This document shows, one piece after another, positions 47,133-57,000 of a stretch of DNA of 64,000 nucleotides. The notes below the pieces were generated by a model. That model ran no database searches, was not told the origin of the DNA, and saw only the letters and a list, made by a program, of their open reading frames with translations. The position numbers and the translations under genes are program-made. This DNA is from a virus. How positions within the stretch are numbered: position 1 is the stretch's first letter; every line of letters begins with the position of its first letter. Location of the stretch: positions 1-64,000 of IMG/VR virus record IMGVR_UViG_3300042922_001475; one strand, 5' to 3'.

Positions 47133-47450
47133 TTAGACGAAGTTAGCGGTAGCCAGGTGGTTAACGCTATCGTGGAGGTAGTTGGCCTTCATGATAACGC
47201 CCTGACGATAGCCCTCAGCCTTGAGGGAGTACTTGAAGGTGAGGTGATTGTAGAGACCAACCAGGTCATCCAAGACGGCGATCTTACGGCCGTACTCGGT
47301 GCCGTCCACACGGCTGTTGATGAACATGCTCTCCAGTTCATGGATGATGCCGCCGTAGCGCTGAACAGTCTCCATGATCTTGGTGGTGTTGTTGATGTCG
47401 ATGGCCACGACCTCACGGGCGATGGTGATGGCGGTGTCGATGTTGATCAT
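47133..47450 (-). CDS. hypothetical helical protein, 105 aa
   Basis: ATG 47450 behind hairpin 10. MINIDTAITIAREVVAIDIN; all-alpha (TTKIMETVQRYGGIIHELES). A GGGGAGA/TCTCCCC hairpin follows its stop. Confidence 0.8.
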   Translation of the reverse strand: MINIDTAITIAREVVAIDINNTTKIMETVQRYGGIIHELESMFINSRVDGTEYGRKIAVLDDLVGLYNHLTFKYSLKAEGYRQGVIMKANYLHDSVNHLATANFV

Positions 47451-47457
47451 TGTCTTA

Positions 47458-47474
47458 ATCTCCTTTCACGAGAT
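47458..47474 (-). promoter_or_regulatory. ribosome-site stem-loop 10
   Basis: ATCTC / GTGAAAG / GAGAT, 5 bp. Confidence 0.7.
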
Positions 47475-47515
47475 AGACGGTGAGCAGTTTAACCTCATGC
47501 TCAGGAGGGCAGAAA

Positions 47516-47743
47516 CTAATCGAACCAGGTGTTGTTGTACTCGTCCCGTGCACGACGGAAACGATCAGCGTCAACCACGTTACCCTTAGACGCCTTGTGC
47601 TTCTTGTTGGCTGCCTCAGCCTGCTTATCCCACTTAGCCTTGAGGGCCTCCATTTCAGGAGACCCGGCCTCGGGAAGCTTGATACCCAAGTGAGAGATGT
47701 CCTGACCAAACATATCAGGAGTGACCACGATCTTCTTGCTCAT
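47516..47743 (-). CDS. hypothetical protein, 75 aa
   Basis: ATG 47743 (MSKKIVVTPDMFGQDISHLG) with GGAGGG, no hairpin. Charged helix AKWDKQAEAANKKHKASKGN, then RARDEYNNTWFD. Confidence 0.78.
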   Translation of the reverse strand: MSKKIVVTPDMFGQDISHLGIKLPEAGSPEMEALKAKWDKQAEAANKKHKASKGNVVDADRFRRARDEYNNTWFD

Positions 47744-47756
47744 AATCATACCCTCC

Positions 47757-47954
47757 TTAGAACCGCACACCGGCGTTGATAGCGAGAGTGTAGCCCAGGC
47801 CGATGCAGAAGAGAACCATAGCGATAAGCATCCAGATGGTGAAGACAATGGTGATCCGCTTGTTGCGAGCTTTACGCTGACGAGTGCGCTCCCAGTTGAT
47901 CTTGACCTCGATCTCCTGAAGCATGTCCTTGAGGTAGAAGTGCTGGTTGTTCAT
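47757..47954 (-). CDS. single-pass membrane protein, 65 aa
   Basis: Start ATG 47954 set by hairpin 11. Basic N-terminal 33 residues, then one or two hydrophobic helices (ITIVFTIWMLIAMVLFCIGL). Confidence 0.8.
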   Translation of the reverse strand: MNNQHFYLKDMLQEIEVKINWERTRQRKARNKRITIVFTIWMLIAMVLFCIGLGYTLAINAGVRF

Positions 47955-47958
47955 GGTG

Positions 47959-47979
47959 TAATCTCCTTTCACGAGACTA
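47959..47979 (-). promoter_or_regulatory. ribosome-site stem-loop 11
   Basis: TAGTCTC / GTGAAAG / GAGATTA, 7 bp with one G-U; its 5' arm holds the upstream stop TAG. Confidence 0.78.
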
Positions 47980-48132
47980 AGCCGAAAGCCAGGACAGGAA
48001 GAAAGCAGCGACAGCACCAAGCGTGTACTTGATGCCGGCGTGCCAACGGTAGCGCTGAGTGAGCTTGGCCTCACGCTTGGACACGTACGTGCCGCGCACC
48101 TTGGTCATGACGATAACAGTGTTGGAAGCCAT
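47977..48132 (-). CDS. small tail-anchored membrane protein, 51 aa
   Basis: ATG 48132 behind hairpin 12. MASNTVIVMTKVRGTYVSKR, basic middle, C-terminal hydrophobic helix (YTLGAVAAFFLSWLSA). Confidence 0.75.
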   Translation of the reverse strand: MASNTVIVMTKVRGTYVSKREAKLTQRYRWHAGIKYTLGAVAAFFLSWLSA

Positions 48133-48139
48133 GGTGATA

Positions 48140-48160
48140 TATTCTCCTTTCACGAGAATA
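48140..48160 (-). promoter_or_regulatory. ribosome-site stem-loop 12
   Basis: TATTCTC / GTGAAAG / GAGAATA, 7 bp. Confidence 0.8.
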
Positions 48161-48183
48161 CTTAGTCCACCTACACGATGTAG

Positions 48184-48235
48184 ATAGTACTAATGACCAG
48201 GCCCTCCACATGGAAGGACCTGGATTTAGTACTAT
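48184..48235 (-). promoter_or_regulatory. large intergenic hairpin, copy 2
   Basis: AGTACTAA/TTAGTACT, CCAGG/CCTGG and TCC/GGA stems in one nested hairpin; followed by CTACA/TGTAG before hairpin 12. Confidence 0.7.
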
Positions 48236-48236
48236 A

Positions 48237-48512
48237 CTACTTAGCCTTAGTAGCGATGTACACCTGACCCTTGTTGTTCATAACCATAGCAGAGGTGATG
48301 CGGATACCCCGACCAGCGAACCAGTAGGCAGCATTGAGGACGTCCTCCTCGTAGAAGTCGTAGCCCTTGTTGTCAATGGTCATAGCGTTCTCAGCAGCCA
48401 GCTTGAGTTCGGCATCAGTGTAGGCCTCCATCCAATTCGTACCAGTAGGAGTAGCCAAGAGAAAGAGAACCGAGATGAGGAACGTGGTGAAACCGATAGC
48501 GTTCTTAATCAT
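48237..48512 (-). CDS. secreted or membrane-anchored protein, 91 aa
   Basis: Start ATG 48512 set by hairpin 13. N-terminal hydrophobic segment MIKNAIGFTTFLISVLFLLA is a signal peptide or anchor; the rest (ELKLAAENAMTIDNKGYDFY) is soluble and acidic. Confidence 0.8.
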   Translation of the reverse strand: MIKNAIGFTTFLISVLFLLATPTGTNWMEAYTDAELKLAAENAMTIDNKGYDFYEEDVLNAAYWFAGRGIRITSAMVMNNKGQVYIATKAK

Positions 48513-48517
48513 TGTTA

Positions 48518-48539
48518 TTAGTTCCTTTCGTAGAACTAA
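48518..48539 (-). promoter_or_regulatory. ribosome-site stem-loop 13
   Basis: TTAGTTC / TACGAAAG / GAACTAA, 7 bp, extendable by G-U and T-A. Confidence 0.78.
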
Positions 48540-48569
48540 CATAGGATAGCGCCATACACTGTGTATAGC

Positions 48570-48624
48570 AATAACCCTAATGACTAGGCCCTCCCCGAAG
48601 GAAGGACCTAGGTTTAGAGTTATT
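48570..48624 (-). promoter_or_regulatory. large intergenic hairpin, copy 3
   Basis: AATAACTCTAA/TTAGGGTTATT (11 bp, one G-U), CCTAG/CTAG-type inner stem, UUCG-type tip; followed by ATACAC/GTGTAT. Confidence 0.7.
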
Positions 48625-48821
48625 TAGTTGTTGATGATACCCCAGTAAGTATCACGGTAAATGGTATCACCATGACCCTTGATACCGTACCAGGCATCCG
48701 AGAAACCCGAGTGAGGGTGGAAGTAGTTGTTCACATCGAACTTGGACATGTAAGCGTCCTGAGCAGCCTTGGCCTGTTCCTGAGCGTACGAGACCACGTG
48801 AGCGTTGAGGTTGGTGGACAT
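48624..48821 (-). CDS. hypothetical protein, 65 aa
   Basis: MSTNLNAHVVSYAQEQAKAA: helix, then YFHPHSGFSDAWYGIKGHGD, a His/Gly-rich loop. Behind hairpin 14. Confidence 0.78.
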   Translation of the reverse strand: MSTNLNAHVVSYAQEQAKAAQDAYMSKFDVNNYFHPHSGFSDAWYGIKGHGDTIYRDTYWGIINN

Positions 48822-48823
48822 AA

Positions 48824-48844
48824 TATTCTCCTTTCACGAGAACA
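48824..48844 (-). promoter_or_regulatory. ribosome-site stem-loop 14
   Basis: TGTTCTC / GTGAAAG / GAGAATA, 7 bp with one G-U. Confidence 0.78.
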
Positions 48845-48868
48845 TCTAGCTACCGGGCACGATACCCA

Positions 48869-48923
48869 ATAGTCCTAGTGGCTAAGCTCTCCTCCGAAGA
48901 GAAGAGCCTAGATCTAAGACTAT
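48869..48923 (-). promoter_or_regulatory. large intergenic hairpin, copy 4
   Basis: ATAGTC/GACTAT outer, CTAGGCTC/GAGCTTAG inner (one G-U), UUCG tip; begins immediately after a stop codon. Confidence 0.7.
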
Positions 48924-49637
48924 CTACGCCTGCTGGGACAGGAAGTACTGTACACGCACACGCTCAAGGTGCTCCTGCTCAGCACGGGCAGCAGCAAGGG
49001 TGTACTGTACAGCCACCTGGTGCTTGTCCTTGTGGGTGGTGTACTTGGACTTGTAGCGGTCCACGTAGTCCTGTGCACCGTAGGACAGGAGAGCGTACTC
49101 AATACCAAGCTCAGCAGCAAGCTCAAGCTCAGCCTCAATACGCTCATTGTACTCAACGCTGTTAGCATTAAGCATGTCCTTACGAAGGGCATCCTCGATA
49201 GCCTTCTGCTCATCAATGGTAGCCTGCTCATCCTTGTACATGTCAGTGACAAGATCAGTACGACGAGTGTTATCGTAGTTGATCTCCCACAGGAAGGCAG
49301 CGCAGGTAGCGGTGAACATACCAGCCATGAATGCCCACATGTAGATCATCTCCACGAAGGTATCGTACACCTTACCAGTGAACATCTCATTGGTAGGCAT
49401 GATCTCAGCCACACCCATGAAGGTGAGGATGGAGGCGATGACAGGGACAATCGTCCCCACCACACGGGTCTTACGGCTAGCAACACGCATGCTGTACACC
49501 TCAGCACGCATCAGAGGACGACCGTAGTAGCCATCCGTGATAGCGTTGGTGCTACAGGTCTTCGCGATAGCCTGAGCGATGAGGCCAGCGAGAGCGGGGA
49601 AGAGAACGACGACCAGGAGGAAGATAACGTTAGACAT
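48924..49637 (-). CDS. multi-pass membrane protein, 237 aa
   Basis: Start ATG 49637 (MSNVIFLLVVVLFPALAGLI) behind hairpin 15; a signal-like first helix, two further helices (VVGTIVPVIASILTFMGVA; MIYMWAFMAGMFTATCAAFL), then a cytoplasmic coiled-coil tail of about 110 residues. First gene of the block. Function unknown. Confidence 0.85.
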   Translation of the reverse strand: MSNVIFLLVVVLFPALAGLIAQAIAKTCSTNAITDGYYGRPLMRAEVYSMRVASRKTRVVGTIVPVIASILTFMGVAEIMPTNEMFTGKVYDTFVEMIYMWAFMAGMFTATCAAFLWEINYDNTRRTDLVTDMYKDEQATIDEQKAIEDALRKDMLNANSVEYNERIEAELELAAELGIEYALLSYGAQDYVDRYKSKYTTHKDKHQVAVQYTLAAARAEQEHLERVRVQYFLSQQA

Positions 49638-49643
49638 AGTATT

Positions 49644-49660
49644 GTCTCCTTTCACGAGAC
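49644..49660 (-). promoter_or_regulatory. ribosome-site stem-loop 15
   Basis: GTCTC / GTGAAAG / GAGAC, 5 bp. Confidence 0.7.
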
Positions 49661-49857
49661 TAAGAAAGTGCAAGTACCCACCCCCTACTGGGGGGTACCC
49701 CACCATCTACTATATTCTAAGTTTTCTCCCGACCCCACTTCCCACAATAGTTTATATAAAGTATACTATAGATTAGGTACCATAAATTAGGGTACCCATA
49801 AATACACTATGACCCATTGCCTCAACTGGCGGGGGTCCCATTAGGAGACCATCACAC
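49661..49857. promoter_or_regulatory. divergent intergenic region
   Basis: Between the minus block and the plus genes. Holds a GTACCC-rich hairpin (about 49674-49700), an AT-rich core with TATATAAAGTATACTATAG, and two GGTACC(C)ATAAAT repeats about 17 nt apart. Both directions probably start here; exact promoters not resolved. Confidence 0.5.
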
Positions 49858-50070
49858 ATGGACCATCACCACGAAGACATAAAGAATAGAATTCTAGATG
49901 AACAGATTCGTAATCTTCGCGCTACCCTTGAATTAGCCAACCAGATATTAGCCGACATTGAGCGTAAACGTAACTCAGATAAGTTGTTTGAGTTTATGAA
50001 AGACTCTATGCCTAAAGAGATTAGGGATGCTATGGATCAGATGAAGAAGGAGCTACTTGACGATGAATAA
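49858..50070 (+). CDS. coiled-coil protein, 70 aa
   Basis: TAGGAG upstream of ATG 49858. MDHHHEDIKNRILDEQIRNL, helical throughout, acidic-basic alternation. First of five overlapping plus genes. Confidence 0.75.
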   Translation: MDHHHEDIKNRILDEQIRNLRATLELANQILADIERKRNSDKLFEFMKDSMPKEIRDAMDQMKKELLDDE

Positions 50071-50299
50071 TGACAAGCAACTATCACAAGTACTCAAGTG
50101 GTATGGGGACTGCTTAGAGGAAAACACACATCTACGTAAGAGGCTCCTGGAGGCCGATTCTGCTGCTTCAGCTTTAGCAGGTATCATTGCTGAGTTGGGC
50201 ACTCCCGAGATGAAGCATGAGGCTAAGGCGGCCATTAAGTTCCTAATGATGTTGAACGCACATCCCTTTGAGAAACAGGCACCTGACGATGACGCCTAA
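50063..50299 (+). CDS. hypothetical helical protein, 78 aa
   Basis: ATG 50063 (MNNDKQLSQVLKWYGDCLEE) overlaps the upstream stop by 8 nt. Two helices (ENTHLRKRLLEADSAASALA). Confidence 0.75.
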   Translation: MNNDKQLSQVLKWYGDCLEENTHLRKRLLEADSAASALAGIIAELGTPEMKHEAKAAIKFLMMLNAHPFEKQAPDDDA

Positions 50300-50507
50300 G
50301 GAGTACTTGAATCACTTAAATAAACAGGCTAAGGTCTTCAAAGCTGTGTCCCAGATTATGGGTAAGATGGAGGTGATAGAGATGCAGCGAATGGAGATAG
50401 ACCTACTAATAAATGATATAGAGAAGTTAGATCCTGAGATAGCCGCCTCCCTACGGTCGACGGACCTTAGAAACATTACCCTAAGGGGTGACGGAGGTGA
50501 AGAGTAA
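50289..50507 (+). CDS. hypothetical helical protein, 72 aa
   Basis: ATG 50289 (MTPKEYLNHLNKQAKVFKAV) inside the end of the previous gene. Coiled-coil middle, ends RGDGGEE. Confidence 0.75.
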   Translation: MTPKEYLNHLNKQAKVFKAVSQIMGKMEVIEMQRMEIDLLINDIEKLDPEIAASLRSTDLRNITLRGDGGEE

Positions 50508-50767
50508 TGGCTCAACAAAGAGTACAACTTAATAGGTGGGTATTACCTGAGACCCTTGAGTTCTTAAACAACCTAGCTATTGTTCGAGGATACAAGCAGG
50601 GACCTATGATGGATCGTGTCATAGAAGAGTATCAGGACCCGCCAGTATACTATCTAATGGATAAGTTGGTAGAGAAGCTGCCCAAGGAGAATTACTTTAC
50701 AGAGGCAGAGAGGTTCCAGCTTGAACAACTGAAAGAGATTATCGACCGTGAACTTCAGAGACCATGA
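50507..50767 (+). CDS. hypothetical protein, 86 aa
   Basis: MAQQRVQLNRWVLPETLEFL NNLAIVRGYKQGPMMDRVIE: ribbon-helix-helix-like N-terminus (beta strand then two helices), a candidate small DNA-binding regulator by pattern. Strong GGAGGTGAAGAGTA site upstream. Confidence 0.75.
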   Translation: MAQQRVQLNRWVLPETLEFLNNLAIVRGYKQGPMMDRVIEEYQDPPVYYLMDKLVEKLPKENYFTEAERFQLEQLKEIIDRELQRP

Positions 50768-50885
50768 GAAACTAGCGCAGACTGAAGTCTTTAAGGATAA
50801 TAAATTCTTAGCTGTCCACTTAAAGATAAACGAATTCAAGATTCAGATAAATAGACTTAACGAGCTACTAAAGAAGAAGATGTAG
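50748..50885 (+). CDS. small coiled-coil protein, 45 aa
   Basis: GTG start inside the previous gene. MNFRDHEKLAQTEVFKDNKF ... NELLKKKM. Open frame fits the overlapping gene string; ribosome site weak. Confidence 0.5.
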   Translation: MNFRDHEKLAQTEVFKDNKFLAVHLKINEFKIQINRLNELLKKKM

Positions 50886-50887
50886 AA

Positions 50888-50911
50888 AGAGGGGGTCCCA
50901 TGACCCCCTCT
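50888..50911. terminator. perfect palindrome after plus genes
   Basis: AGAGGGGGTC-CCAT-GACCCCCTCT, 10-bp stem, 3 nt after the last plus stop. Confidence 0.6.
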
Positions 50912-51005
50912 AACTACACCTATACCCAGAGAATGTATCTAATAGGATCGAAAGTCGCCTCAATGTGGGCCCTATTAGATACCTGGAAAACTTATCAAGT
51001 AAAAT

Positions 51006-51031
51006 GGGGACCCCTCACAAAGGGGGTCCCC
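51006..51031. terminator. bidirectional terminator-like hairpin between converging genes
   Basis: GGGGACCCC/GGGGTCCCC, 9 bp, 30 nt from the stop of the 2848-aa gene on the other strand. Confidence 0.6.
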
Positions 51032-51060
51032 ATATTAAGTTATATAATCGAGATCACTTC

Positions 51061-54000
51061 TTATGCATCTTTGTTGGGTTGATCAAAGACACTGTTGCCC
51101 TCTTGCTCTGTGCTTGCTGCTTCGTAACTAGAGAATGAGATAGTGTCATCATCAGCTTCAAAACCATGATCTTCTGAGTTCTCTCTGTGATAAACAGCTA
51201 GGACCTCACCAGTGGCTTCATAGATGACCTGATACTCTTGTTCACCACCAAACTCTGTATCCATATCATCAAATGCAGAGTCCTGGTAAGCTTCGGTTAG
51301 TCCTCCTAGTTGTGAAACCATCTGGTGTAGCGGACCAGGGGTCTTTAATAGTCCAGTGGCGTGAGCTGCGGCTTCTAATAGGAATGCTGCTCCTAGACCA
51401 ACTAGACCACCACCGATAGCTCCTGTGACCTTAGAGGCAGTAGCTTGTAGTGACTTACCGAATAGGTTCTGAGTCATCTTAACTCCACCCATAGCACCAC
51501 CCATACCGGCTGCGATAGATCCACCAATGATTCCTAGTCTTACTGCTGCTTCGCCCTTATCAGGAGTCTCATTAACAATAGACTTAATCATAACTGTTGG
51601 GTTCATCATTGTTGCACCGATAGCTGCGTTGGCTGCAAAGGCTTCTTCAGTACTACCACCCATCACACCTGCCATAGTAGCAGCACCAAGAGCAGCACCA
51701 ACAAAGATGTTACCGAAGCCACTCATGAATGCTCTACCACCTCTAGTCTCAAGACCTTGATCGATCTGTCTGGCTATATCGTTAGGTGATAGTTTGTGCT
51801 CTGCAGCGTACTGTGAAGGTTTGACACCCAACATACCTGCCCATGAAGCTTCCATCTTATGGCGAGCATACTTTCTAAACTCTTCTGCATCAGCAGACTT
51901 ATCTAGCTTCTCTGCATCTACCTTTTCGATAATGTCGTCATAGGCCATGTCTCCGAACTTATCGTTCAGGTCCTTTATCTTGGTTACGTTGGTATTATCT
52001 AGATACTGTAGGGCATGTGAAACATCAGTGCTCTTAGCGTATGCATCATAGATCTTTTGGATACTATCAGCAAACATAGGAGCATCAGTTACCTGTGAAG
52101 CTGCTTTCCTAATGTCGTCAGCGCTGTTGTAATCCATTAGGATATCTGTTAGAGCATCCTTGAAGTTATCAGCATTACGAATCTTGCCACGTGAAGCCAT
52201 GTTAGCAAAGATCTGTAGCTTAGTCTTCCTGGACATACCGTCAGCTCTATTGAATAGAGTCTGAGAGTCTGCTCCGTTAAGTGCACTACCATAAGCAATG
52301 TAGTCCTGACGGTACTGAGCTAGTGAGGGGTCCCACATACTGTAAGATGCCCAGTCAGCCATATTCTGACCTTGTGTCATTAGGTGTTGCTTGAGTAGGT
52401 TATCTACCAGAGCCTTGCCCTTCTTATCAGCATACATACGCTTAATGGCATCGTCTCTAGTCTTCTCATTGATTAGGTCATCAGCAAAGCTTCTGAGATC
52501 ATCTATGTTCTGGTAGGGCCTAGTCTTTAGACCTGTAACAGGATCCTTATACTCCCAAGCCATTAGCTCTTTCACTAGTGGTGAAGTATCGTCAGTAAAG
52601 GCTCCTACTAGGTGTTCCTCAGCCATAATAGAATAACCAGCAGAGTTCTTCTTAAGAAGAGCCTTTACTAGTTCAGGTCCACCGACCTTATTTAGTTCGC
52701 TAACCTGGTCACTGTAGAAGCTAGTAAAGCCTCTAGCCATATCTCTATTGATAGCGTCTAGCTGTTCAGGGGTATGACTATTGGTTAGACCAAGGAAGTC
52801 CTTACCCTCTACCATAGTGTAGAAGGCTTCGAGTGCTTGTGTACGTTCTTGGCCTAGTACAAACTCCATACCTGAAGCGACTTCACTAGCGTCATTTCTG
52901 TATAGACTTCTTAGTAGACTTAGAGCACCTTGGTCAATCTTAGGCTTAATGGCGTCACGCGCCATCTGCTGTGCTAGTAGAACAATACTGTGAACCTTAG
53001 TATGTTCTTCCATTACAGCATCGTATCTATCCACAGCAGCTTGAACTGAAGGCGTTAGATCCTTACCTCTTAGTGACTCAATAGCTAGTCTTGAATTAGT
53101 GAACTTGGTACCATCTGCACCCATAGCGTTCACTACAGCTGCAGCAGCCTTTGCACGCTTGGCATCGAAGTGTGTCTGTACAGTGAATGAAGCTTCATAC
53201 ACTTTACCGATTAGGAAGGTAGCAGCAAAGGCGGAGGCACTGAATAGAGCAGCTAGGTCTCTGTCAGTAACCTTTAGACCCTCAGCACCTAGTGCAACAG
53301 GAGATACTATACGGTTGCCCTTAGAGTCGTAGGTAACCTTCTGTGTCTTGTCATCTACTAGAGTACCTGACACTGAAGCGAGTTCTTTCGAGAGAAGCTT
53401 ATATGACTCAGAGTCTGTAAGCTTACTCTTATTCTTACCCATGAACTCTAGGTAAGCATCCTGCTCAGTCATGTGAGAGTTAGCACTCATGATGTCTCTG
53501 ACACCAGCACTTACGTCTGATGAGATACCAGTAATGTCAGCAGAGAACTTAATTGAAGCTACAGCTAGCCTAAAGGTGCTGTCCTTACGTGCCCTGAAAG
53601 CATTAAGCTCTATTGTCTGGTCTGCAGTTAGACTACCAGGCTTGTTCTTATCTCTACTCTCTAGAGCATGTAGGTAAGCTCTAGCACGAGCAGTAGATAG
53701 CTGCTTACCCTTACGAGTTACGTCATATAGGGAGTCATCACTAAAGAGACCATTGTCACCCAATACATGGTAGGCGAACTTAATGGCTTTCTCTTGAGCA
53801 CTGTATCTCATGTCTCTGTTAACAGCCTTGAGGGATAGTTCCTCTTCCTGTGTTAACAGACCACTATCGATAAGTGCTAGTGACTGTAGTGCTGTGTATC
53901 TATTTAGTCTTGCTACTGAGGCCGTGTCACCGTCAAAGTCACCGAAGTTGAACATCATTGAACCAGCGCCCATTAGGACTGATCTTCTGAAGTGTCTCTC

Positions 54001-57000
54001 AGACATAGGAGCTGTCTTGAAGAATAGATCGTTAGCTTCCTGGATGGTGTAGATCTTATTAGCAGTCAGACCCATTGGACCCATAGGGGCACCAGCACGC
54101 TGGAACATACCAGTCATAAGCTTGTGTCTTGATTCTGGGTTCTCAAAGATCTTCTCTAGAATTTCGTCTGTACTTAGTGAAGCTAGCTTGAGGGCTTGGA
54201 TCTCTCTACGTACCTGGTCACGCCTCTTAGAAGGATCAGTTACCTCATGACGTCTAGTCCTTCTCTTAAACTCATAGGCACGGCCGTGGGTCATATCCCT
54301 CACTTCAGCTCTTAACTTGGTAGCCTCGTGTTCTAGGTTACGTAGTTCATACCTAATGTCATCATTGAGAGCTGCTCCGTCACCAACATAGTAGTCAATC
54401 TGACTTTCGATGTTGTAGATACGTTGACGAAGCTCTTTAACGTCGTCCTTGAAAAGAGCCTTATCCTCTTCAACCAGACTATCGTAGTGAGCCTTATCAC
54501 TACTGTCTAGGTTCCACTCCCAACGTCTACCACGAACCTTATCTACTAGACCGGTAATGGGATTAACTTCTACTGTTCTTCCACGACCAATATCAAATGT
54601 ATCGTATCCCTTGATAACATCTACAACGATACCTCTGCGGGAACGAACTACCCTTCTGCCTCTCCAGTTGTCTTTACCCAGTGGAATATCGTGTCTGAGA
54701 GCGATCCCTCTATCATCTACTCCCTTGCCATACTTATGAACAACTTCTCTTCTAGAAGTTCTATCTGGTCTTTTTAGCTCTAGAGCGTTAATGTCGTCCG
54801 TAAGAGCCTGATACTCTTTAGCACGGGCTTCTAGACCATTAGCTACTGAGTGACCATAGAGACGACCATTTAGAACCCTGCCTACACCAAGCTTCTCGCC
54901 TAGTTGTAGTACACGGTCCCTGTAGTCTTTAGCAACCATGTCCTCTAGACCTGGCTTACCAAAATAGATTGATTTCTCCCTGAAGGTTTGCTTGATCTCA
55001 GCAATGGCTTCGTCTTTCATGTTCTTGTAGGCTTCTGTACCAAGAACCATTACCCCTTCAGGTAGTTCGTGGTGCATACCTACAATCATGTTCTGGCCAC
55101 CGACGGATAGTTGACCTCCTAGTGCCTTCTGGAAGTCAGTAGCAGCCGCTGCTTTCTGTGCGTCTTCTAGGTCAGACACTAGCTCCATGAAGTGACTATA
55201 GACTTCTCTCTGAGCATCAGTTAGTCCACCAGCCCTTACGCGACCATTGGGGAACAGTTCTTGTAGCTCAGGTAGCATCTGAATAATCTCTACCTGCTTA
55301 GCTTGGATCTCGTGTGAGAAGTCCTCGAATGATCCTAGTGATAGTAGGCTGTTAGCTGACATGAGTCGAATCTCACGTAGAGAGGCTGTACCTAGAGATT
55401 CACTGAATACGAACTTACCAGTACGCTCATCAAGCTTACCTAGCTCAGGAACCATCAAAGTACGTGCACCCACGCCAGCAGCCTTCTCAGCCTCTAGGAA
55501 GCTGTGTATCATGCTAGACTCATACGAACCCACAATGTTATGTGAAGGGCCCTTGCTGGCCATGCTAGTGGCCTTTATGTTGATCTTGTCAGTGACTACC
55601 TTAAGTTTTCTACCAGCTTCAGCTAAAGTCATATGTGATCCGTCATACTTAGATGACTTACCAGCAATGTATCTCTGTAGTGCAGTAAGCTCAATGAACT
55701 CATTGTGCATGTCCATTGTGTAGAAGGACATGGGAGTATTATCTAGACCACCAACAACATACTCAGATGTTGGAGCTAGTCCTTCGAGTAGACCGTGACT
55801 GATTAGTTCGCTGTAGGCAGATACTCTACCAGTTACACGCTGGTCCATAGCCATCATGTCCATAAACGAGTCTGTGTACTTACCTGAGTGATAGTTCAGG
55901 AAGTTAACTCTGTTACGGCTAGACATGGTGACAGCTGAAGCAGACATCGTTGAGATGAAGCTTAGGGGGATGATACCTAATAGATCATCTCCAAGAAGAC
56001 CCTTAAGTTCAGTCCTGTCTATATTAGATAGGAAGTTATTAGCGTGTAGACCGAAGGCTAGGAAGGCACTAGCAATATGCTGAGTGTGCCTACCAGACAT
56101 CGTTACGTGACCTCTTCTGTTGATTTCCTTACGGGTGTTCTGGAAGAGTTCTTTAGCACGAGCAACCTTATAACTAGCGTCATCACTAGCTCTAATGTTA
56201 TCGATTACTTTCTTGGTTGCAGGGTCTACATAGTCCTTAAACCTGTCGAATAGATCAAAGAACTTACTATCAAGAAGGTCACCTACGTTAGACTCATTAA
56301 TGATATCAAAGGCTAGGCCTGACTTAATAACCTCTAGACCAGTCTGGATTAGAGCATCACCTGTCTTAATAGTACCTGAGCCGAATAGTACGTTAGCCTT
56401 AGCAAGACCCATCTTTGTGTATGTGTCTGCCTTGGTACCCTTAGTTTGTTGAGCGATCCTATCTAAGGTCGTGAAGAGTCTAGAGTTCTCTCTAACAATC
56501 ATTAGAGGAGCCTTCATACCAGTCATCACACGATCACCAGTTTGTAGTGATCTTAGGACCTCACCTTCAACATTTAGCTTATAAGTATTGTCTGAGAGCT
56601 GAAGAGATAGCTTGTCTAGGTCGATAATGAATTCTACATCTGCACCCTGGTGTCTACTGGTAGGTAGAGCAAGACCCTGACGAATTCTCTTCTCAGTGCC
56701 TGGCTGGAGTATATCCATAATATTTAGAGTATGGCCAATAGAGTCTAGACCAGCGGTGCTGATTCTATACTTACCGCCACCCATGTGAGTAGCCTTGTTA
56801 GGATTCTTAGCTAGGTCGGTTAGGTGATCTCTCAATAGCACGAATGATTCAGGATCGATTAGTGCTTGTCTTCCCTTAACAGTCTTGCTGTATCCTGTTG
56901 AGAATTTACTCTCCCCTAGGCGTGCAGCATCGAAGTAAGCTACGTCACCACCCATACCAGGAGCCATGTAACCTACAAATCTTACACCCTTAAGGGCCTT

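Noticed and set aside
50900-51082. 60-codon plus-strand ORF after the small plus genes
   Set aside because: Its ATG lies in the loop of a perfect hairpin, it has no SD other than the stem, runs through a second hairpin and ends antisense to the giant gene.
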